A stretch of 64,000 nt of DNA. It comes from Obelidium mucronatum. Its lineage: Eukaryota > Chytridiomycota > Chytridiomycetes > Chytridiales > Chytriomycetaceae. The stretch covers positions 1-64,000 of the forward strand of contig JAIVFH010000054.1 in NCBI GenBank assembly GCA_025765595.1, written 5' to 3'. Shown here piece after piece: positions 57,201-64,000 of the stretch; position 1 is the first letter of the stretch, and every line of letters begins with the position of its first letter. The notes beneath the pieces were generated by a model. That model made no database searches, was not told where the DNA came from, and saw only the letters and a list, made by a program, of their open reading frames with translations. The position numbers and the translations under genes were made by a program.

Positions 57201-60200
57201 AAGTATCTGTTGGGCCGTCCGGACTGCGTCAAAGACTTACATTTGAAAACGAACACGGACGACAATGTCTTGTCTTACGCAATCTACTATGACAACGTGG
57301 ATATGATCGCTTTTTTGCTTTACAAAGACGAAACTTTGGTTAATTCAACCAAAGGTGGAAAGAATGTTCTCATTCAAGCTGCATACAGTGGATCCTGGAG
57401 TTCCGCCAAGTATTTGCTTTCGCGCCAGTCCACTTTCAACTTCATGCTCGACGAAAAATCTGTGGAAGGGGACACTTTAGCGATAACTGCTGCAGCAACT
57501 GGTCAGCTGGAGATTCTGGAAGCATTAATTGCCATTGATCCTGCATTACTTGATGCCACAAATCTAATTGGTGACAATCTCCTGATTTGTGCTTGCCGTG
57601 GTGGACAAACAGAAATAGTCAAGTACTTGGTCAATCATCCCAAATTGTCTTACGATTTAGAGTATTGTTCTTGTGAAGGCGTCACTGCAATGCTGGCTGC
57701 TGCTAGTTCTGGGGTGTTGGATATAGTCAAGTTCCTGCATGAAAAGAACCCGAACTTAATGAGTGCCGTCAGTTATTCTGGAACCACATTTCTTCGTTTC
57801 TTACTCGAAGATGGAGATCCCAGCGAGTTGTTGTCCTATGTTGTAGGAGCAACGAAGTTGGAGCTGGGAAAACGTGATAGTGGTGGTGAAATTCCTTTGT
57901 CATTTGCGGTGAACGCGGGAAAAAGTGCCTGTGTCCCTATCCTTATCGCTGCAGACGATTCTCAGCTATCATTCAAAATTTCGGGAGAAAACATTCTTCA
58001 CTTAGCTGCAACAAATGACAATGTTGGGATGATGAAGGCCATCGTTCAAACCAACAAGATTGATTTGCACGAGCTCAATAATGCGGGCCGAACACCATTT
58101 GCTATTGCGGTTTCTAATGGAAACTGGGCCTGCACAAAGTACCTGTTTGAAGTGGATGCCACGCAAGTATATGTCGGGCCAGACTACTCTGGAAACACGC
58201 TTCTCCACTTGGCATGTACGTCAGGCAGTCTTGATGTCTGCAAACTGGTTTTGAATGCCTGCAAGGCGGACTTGGATGCTGAAAATGATTCAGGGCAGAC
58301 GCCATTGGCTGCAGCTATTCGAGCCAACCACGTCAGAATTGCAAACTATTTAATTGAAGCCGACGCCAGCCAACTAGTGCTGAAAGCCAACTCCAATTTG
58401 ATTTTCGACTTTTTCGAAGCAGGGGGAGATGTCCAACTTTTGAAGACTCTATTGGAGAATCACAACTTTGACTTGAATGCCAAGGATTACGGGGGGACTC
58501 CGTTTTTCCAAGCCATCCAGGATGGTCATTTTGGATGCGCTCAATACCTTTTGTCCAAGGATGCGTCCCTCGGTGGTTTCATTAATAGTGAAGGCATGAA
58601 CGTTGCACATGCGGCAGCGACAACGCTTGACAATGTAAAATGCTTGCGTCTTGTTGTGGAAAGATGCAATATCGATCTGAATCAGAAGGACTTTGGCGGG
58701 AGAACGCCATTGTCTGCAGCCATCAACTATGGCAATGAGGCATGCATCGATTATTTGATTGGCCTGGATAAAAAACAGTTTGAATTCCGAAATGAAGACG
58801 ATGGAACATTGCTTCATGAACTCATGCGTCTCGACTGGGATCCGATCGACCCGTTGAAAGCTCTTTTGGCTGCCCATCAGTTTGACCTTGGTCATCTCGA
58901 CGCAGACGGAAACAGTATTCTCTCCTTGGCCGTTAAAAACGACCATATCAAGTGCGTGAGACTCTTGATCTCGTTGGATGTCTCGTTGCTAGAGTTCAAG
59001 TCCCCAGAACAGAGTTCTTTGATTGCATTGATTCCCGGCGGATCATCTCCGAGAATGTTGAATACTTTGCTATCCGCCGGTTGCAAGTTTGACGCCAAAA
59101 AAGACGGCTGCGAGTTGTTGGCTTCTGCTGTTGAGGAAAAAAACATCAATGTGGTTCGACGCCTGATTGAACTTGGGGTTGAAGTGTCGCCTCTATTGAA
59201 TTCTAAAGGATGTAATCTTTTACATCTGGCAGTTGAAGCTGGTGACAGTGTGGCCTTACTGGAATTGCTAACAAGCGCCGCAAAGTTTGATGTCCGCACA
59301 ACAGATGGAGAGGGATACACCCCATTTGCAAAGGCTATTTTATATGGGCGCACCGGATCGATGCGATATCTTCTTTCACTGGATCCAACACAAATCAACG
59401 ATGTATTTGTACCCGAAAACAAGACTATGGTTCAACTGGCCATGAATATTACTTGGGACAAAGTCTCTACCTTGCGATTTTTGTTGAGTTGTGGGAAGTT
59501 TGATCTGAATTCCAAGGACAGCGCAGGCCAAACTCCTTTGTCCTATGAACTCACAAATGGATATTTCGATCAGTGGAGTGTTGTTCAAGAATTGTTGACT
59601 CACGATCTCACGCAACTGGATTATGTATCTGAAGATACAAACAGCAATATTCTACAACTATCTGTGAGTTTTTCTTCTTTTTTTTTCGTGCATTTTTTTT
59701 TGATGAAACAAACTATTTATAGGTTGGGACGGAATTGAGAATTACTCAAGCAATCTGGTTGGCATCTCAAAATACTGATTTGCTGCACCATATTGATTCA
59801 GACGGCTATACCGCGTTGGCTAAGGCTGTTGGCCGTGGACACATTTCTACTGCCCACTATCTGGCTCGTCTAGATTCAAAGCAACTGTCTCATAAGATGG
59901 AATCCACGGGCCAGAATTTACTCCACTTGGCTGTATCTACGGCGGATGTTCAACTTCTAAAACTGTTGCTATCGCTGGGTCAATTCGACTTGACTGAACG
60001 CGATAATGAGGGAAACACTGTGTTATCGTTATCTGTCGCTGGCGAGTACACCAATTGCGTGAAGCACCTGCTGTCTTTGGACTCAAGCTTATTAGACTGG
60101 AAATCCTCTGAAAACGATTCGCTGGTTCATCTTGCGGCAAAAAATTACACCGACAACATTGAAATTCTGCAAAGTCTCCTAGAAGCTGGGACGTTTGATT

Positions 60201-62981
60201 TGACCGAGGTAGATTCAGAGGGATACACTCCCTTTGGACGAGTCGTTAGCAGGGGCAACTTGGATTGCGCCAAGTTCTTGTACGCTAAAAATCCGTCAGT
60301 GATATCCATTAGTAACGGAACTGAAAAAATGAGTCTGATGCGTTTGGCTGTTGAATACGCTGATAACGCCAGACTCTTGAAGTTTATCCACGGCCTGGAA
60401 AAGACGGATTTAAAGCAAGTCGCAGAAGACGGCCATACTGTTCTTTCTAAAGCGGTGCAATCCGGGTTTCTACAAGCCGTGAAATTTCTCGTTCAACTCG
60501 ATCCAACGCTGGTTGAGTTCATTTATGAACCTGAACACGAAACTTTGCTGCAACTCGACTCCACGTGTAATTCTGATATCATAAAGGTGCTTCTAGCAGC
60601 TGGAACAATTGATTTGCACAATGTTGCCAAAGACAAATCGACTGTTTTGACGAAAGCCATTGATAACGCTGCAACGGATGTTATCGAATATTTAGTCAAA
60701 AGAGACCCGTCGCTTCTAGGGTTTATTGATAGCAAAGACAACAAAACGCTGATTCAAAAAGCCGTAAGATTTTATTTTATCTTTTTGTTTTATTTTTATT
60801 TTTTATTTTTATTAATTTTAAATTTTGTCAACTTGTCTTTAATAGGCTGCACCTGGCACAATAGATGTACTGCAAGCTCTTCTTTCCACCGGCTACGCAT
60901 TCGATTTTAAAAACATTGATTCCGAAGGACACACTGCTGTATCAGCGGGATTACAGCGTGGTGCAAGCGACTGGGTTCGACGATTAGTTGCACATGACAA
61001 GTCCCTCTTGATCCACACTGTCAAAAAGACGAACCAATCCACACTACACTACGCAACTATATCCTACCTGAACGGTGAATTTGTCAAGGCGATTTTACAA
61101 ACCGGAAACAGTGACGTGCATCAAGTCAACGTGTGGGGCCGTACTCCGTTAGCGGAAGCGATTTACCAAGGGAACGAAGAAAGCGTGCAACTGCTATTGA
61201 ACCATGACCCTTCGCTCATCAACTTTAAACAAGGAGACGACAATTTGTTACACATTGCGTCAGAGCAAACGGGATCCGTAAAGATTTACAAGTTGTTGAT
61301 TGAACGAGGCAACTTTGATCTTCATGAATGTGGTGGGTCTACCCGTGTGCCAGTTGTTGCGAATTGCATTCGCAATGGCTACGTGGAAGCCGTCCAGTAT
61401 TTGGTTTCGCTGGATCCGTCTCTGTTGACGTCTTACAAGGATCAAGTGGGTGGTGGTGGAACACTCCTTCATCAAGCTTCATCGCAAGTTGAAAGTCTTA
61501 AATATTTGTTGATGGGTGATGGAAGGGCTCGATTTGATGTTTCGGCTCGTGACGATTGGGGTGATTCTGTGCTTTCCCTGGCTGTTTCGGGGAGCTGGTT
61601 GGAATCAGTTAAATTCTTGTTGCAAATTGAACCTTCGCTGTTGACCTCGACTTTGTCTACTGATGGATTGAATATGCTTGAGTTGGCCGCCTGCACTGGC
61701 GATAAGGAAGTGTTTGACTATGTGCTCTCCAAATGGCCCAAAGAGTCGGAGATATTCACAGATGCTGAGGCGTATCTCGCTCTTCTCTGCTATACTGCTT
61801 ATGGACAAGAAGAGCCTGTGATTCAAAAGATTCTCACCAAAAATGAGACCTATCGAAAGTTGGTTGGCGAAGTTGTTGTCACGCAAGAATACCAAGAGAG
61901 CAGCAGCGACGTGAAGCTCATTTATTCAATCTTGTCGGTAGCATACAACCAAGCAACATCGACTAGTACCCTTCCCCGAGTGTCCAAGGCGCTTTCTCTT
62001 GGATTTGCAGTCTATGCCAGCAAGTGCAATTTCGAAGTAATCCAAATGCTCGCGAGTATTGGAGTAAAATTCGATTCAAGCCTTGAATTCAACAATTCCT
62101 CTGCCTTCTTTTATTCCGCTGCGGCATCAACTGAAATGACCGAGTTCCTGTTGAGCCTTGACAAGACGAATTTGATGGGCAAGTCCCGATGCAACAGCAC
62201 TGCGTTCTACACTGCGTGTTCGTCGGGCGCGATTTGGGAAACGGCAGCCGTGTTTTTGGACGCTGGGGCGGATCCAAATGCTGCGATTACATTTGCGTTG
62301 GCGCCAGAGCGTGTTGGATACACGGCGATTCATAATGCGTGTCGGACCAAATATGTTGATGCTGTAAAGTATCTTTTGACGGTGGATAATGTTGACGTTA
62401 CCGTCAAGGATTCGGAGGGAAGTACGCCGCTTCATGTTCTGGCTGCAACTGGCTTGTTGGCAGACTTTCGAGTATGTGATGCGATTGAGTTTGTGGAAGA
62501 GGCTGATGATGAGAGTGAGGAGTCGGAAGTGAAGGAGGATGTAGAAGAAGATGGACAAGTGGAGGCGGAGAAGGCGGAAGATAAAGTAGAAGTGGAAGCT
62601 GTAGAAGGGGAGGGAGAATATTCGGAAACCGCAGCTGCTGTCATTAATGAGTCGGCTGATGCGGTTGGTGAGGGTGAACCCATCATTATTGATAGTGAAA
62701 ATGATGTCGAGGATATCAAAGCCGATAACGACAAGGAAGATGTGGAAGTTGGCGAAGAAAAAGACGAAGCTGCAGCAAAAGTCGTAGAAGAGGAGCAAAT
62801 TCTGGATTTGACCGCCTTGATTCGAAAGTTTATCAAGCGAGGTGCTGATGTGAATGCAGTCGATAATCGCGGACGAACGCCTTTGGATGTTGCCAAGACT
62901 GCACCAGAGGGAATTATTAATGGAGAAAGCGACATGATTGAAGCCTTTGTGGCAAATGGCGCGTCTTGTGCAACAGCATAA
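54299..62981 (+). CDS. Giant TIR-domain ankyrin-repeat protein
   Basis: Exons 54299..54436, 54524..55136, 55204..55268, 55326..55441, 55492..55545, 55617..55692, 55745..56096, 56146..59663, 59723..60763 and 60846..62981 join in phase to 2,702 residues. Residues 47-110 form a Gln/Glu-rich coiled coil. A TIR domain starts at about 174 (KKVFISYCWRN), with WLDVEQLKVGNGLLTSL, SEEYAASANCKKEFEF (its Glu lies where TIR NADases have the catalytic Glu), LKILPLVVGESP and a closing LLYVD at about 335. From about 400 to the end are ankyrin repeats, on the order of 60 if each is 34 residues, alternating LLHLA-type and G-x-TPL-type units. An acidic insert (about 62490-62800) splits the last repeats. TIR plus repeats is the plan of immune or cell-death sensors; the ligand and whether the NADase is active are unknown. 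Confidence 0.9.
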
Positions 62982-63042
62982 TGTCATTCATTCATTCTCT
63001 TCATTCGCCGCCACGTGTTTTTCTGATTTGAAAATATATTGG

Positions 63043-64000
63043 ATGGACTCTCTTTTCACATTGCATTGCGATTCTCCAAACATCAACAGCAACGAACCCG
63101 ATTCAATGAGACTATCCAACAGCTCCCTTGAGAAACTAGCGCACATTGAGGGCATCTTGCTGAAGCGGTAAGAAGGGAGCGTGGAAGTACTCTGAAGTCT
63201 GAAACACCAGCAGACACGTCTCGACGCCGTTCCGGCGCCACCTCGTCCAGCCGCAGGGGCGCGACTGGGCCATCAACACGCTTGTTCTCAACGGGCCGGC
63301 GGACGGAGCGGCGGTGCTCGACCCTGGGCGGCCGACGCTGGTGCTCACGCACGGCTACGGGTCTGGGCTCGGGTTCTTCTACGCCAACTACGACCAGCTC
63401 GCGCGGCTGACGGACGCGGCGACGGGGCAGGCGGTGCAGATTGTGGCGGTCGACTGGCTCGGCTGCGGCGGGTCGTCGCGCGCGCGCTTTGCGAAGCGGC
63501 GGTGTTCGGACGCCGACGCGGGCGCCGACGCGGACGCGGCGCTGGTGGGCGACGCCGAGCGCTACTTTGTCGACGCGTTCGAGGAGTGGCGCGCAGCCGT
63601 CGGGCTGCCGCGCTTTGCGCTCGCGGGCCACTCGCTGGGCGGGTACCTGTCCGCCGTGTACGCCGTGCGCCACCCGCACCGCGTCGCGTCGCTGACGCTG
63701 CTGTCGCCGTTCGGTCTGCCGTGCCACCCACAGGACTCCGTCGCCGTGACGAAGGACGTTGCGCGCCAGCTGCCGCTCGCCCAGCGCCTGTTTCTGTCCG
63801 CGTGGACAAACAACGTCACGCCGCAGTGGATTCTGCGCGGCCTGGGTCCGTACGGCCCGCGCATGGCCTCGCGCATCGTGAGTCGCCGCTTCCCGGCCAT
63901 GGACGAACACGACCAACGCCTGATTTCGGACTATGTGTATAATCTGTCCACCGTGCGTCCGGCCGCGGGCGAATACGCACTCAACGCCCTGATGGAAGTT
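63043..64000 (+). CDS. ABHD4/5 (CGI-58)-type alpha/beta hydrolase, 3' partial
   Basis: Alpha/beta hydrolase of the ABHD4/ABHD5/yeast Cld1-Ict1 group, acting on phospholipids or lysophospholipids in lipid droplets or mitochondria. Exons 63043..63167 and 63214..>64000; the end lies outside the window. Visible motifs: HGYGSGLGFFYANYD (oxyanion), DWLGCGGSS, a variable Asp/Ala stretch, ERYFVDAFEEWR, the nucleophile elbow GHSLGGYL (Ser present, so catalytically competent, unlike animal ABHD5 where it is Asn) and GPYGPR. The catalytic Asp and His must be further downstream. The second exon is very GC-rich in contrast to the first; the insert between DWLGCGGSS and ERYF is a Gly/Asp/Ala run. It starts 61 bases after the stop of the TIR-ankyrin gene. 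Confidence 0.88.

Noticed and set aside
63083..63916. Long minus-strand open frames over GC-rich regions (also 9372-9872, 38055-38458, 43728-44315, 49106-49660)
   Set aside because: High GC removes stop codons from all frames. The opposite strand holds recognised proteins with family motifs and spliced phases, so these are shadows.

Overview
The window reads as nuclear DNA of a fungus, most likely a flagellated early-diverging (chytrid-type) one. Its genes are dense and split by short GT-AG introns, usually about 45 to 100 bases. It encodes a fungal Zn(2)-Cys(6) cluster, a GT71-type mannosyltransferase and a CFEM-like secreted protein beside genes more typical of flagellated opisthokonts: RAB28, a bestrophin and two class C (family 3) GPCR-like receptors. 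No tRNA, rRNA, CRISPR array or complete transposon was recognised. The assignment to chytrids is an inference.

Layout. 1-8.1 kb: a zinc-finger regulator cut by the window edge, a NagD-like HAD phosphatase and a class C GPCR-like receptor. 8.3-12.6 kb: a short telomere-like tract, then two head-to-head paralogous P-loop ATPases with mitochondrial-type N-termini. 12.7-17.9 kb: a beta-lactamase-fold serine hydrolase, an unrecognised lysine-rich protein and the WDR82/Swd2 subunit. 17.9-22.4 kb: a rearranged, repeat-rich island around a fungal expanded-family protein, with shuffled short repeats, a 134-bp tandem duplication and a scrambled copy of neighbouring gene ends. 22.4-27.0 kb: ABHD11-like hydrolase, p24/TMED cargo receptor and COG8. 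27.2-33.2 kb: an orphan Rab exon, a large unrecognised protein and two cell-surface proteins. 33.7-44.3 kb: mannosyltransferase, VHS-like protein, RAB28, bestrophin, CFEM-like protein, a multipass membrane protein and a triple CCCH/CCHC zinc-finger protein. 44.5-48 kb: a second class C GPCR-like receptor. 48-53.7 kb: an AGFG-type ArfGAP, a protein fusing acireductone dioxygenase to eEF1B domains, and a mitochondrial carrier. 54.3-63 kb: a 2,702-residue TIR-ankyrin protein. 63-64 kb: the start of an ABHD4/5 (CGI-58)-type hydrolase.

Genes that work together are scattered rather than in operons. COG8, p24, AGFG, the VHS-like protein and the mannosyltransferase belong to Golgi and vesicle traffic. 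The two receptors, RAB28, bestrophin and the TIR-ankyrin protein are candidates for sensing and signalling. Several neighbours are divergent pairs with very short shared 5' regions (14, 75, about 200 and 342 bases).

The strongest oddities are the in-frame enzyme/translation-factor fusion at 49808-52132 and the giant TIR-ankyrin gene at 54299-62981. Exon coordinates come from reading splice sites and checking phase. Where no phase-consistent model exists (the receptor 5' end at 44.5 kb, the p24 gene, the carrier, the 18-21 kb gene), this is stated.
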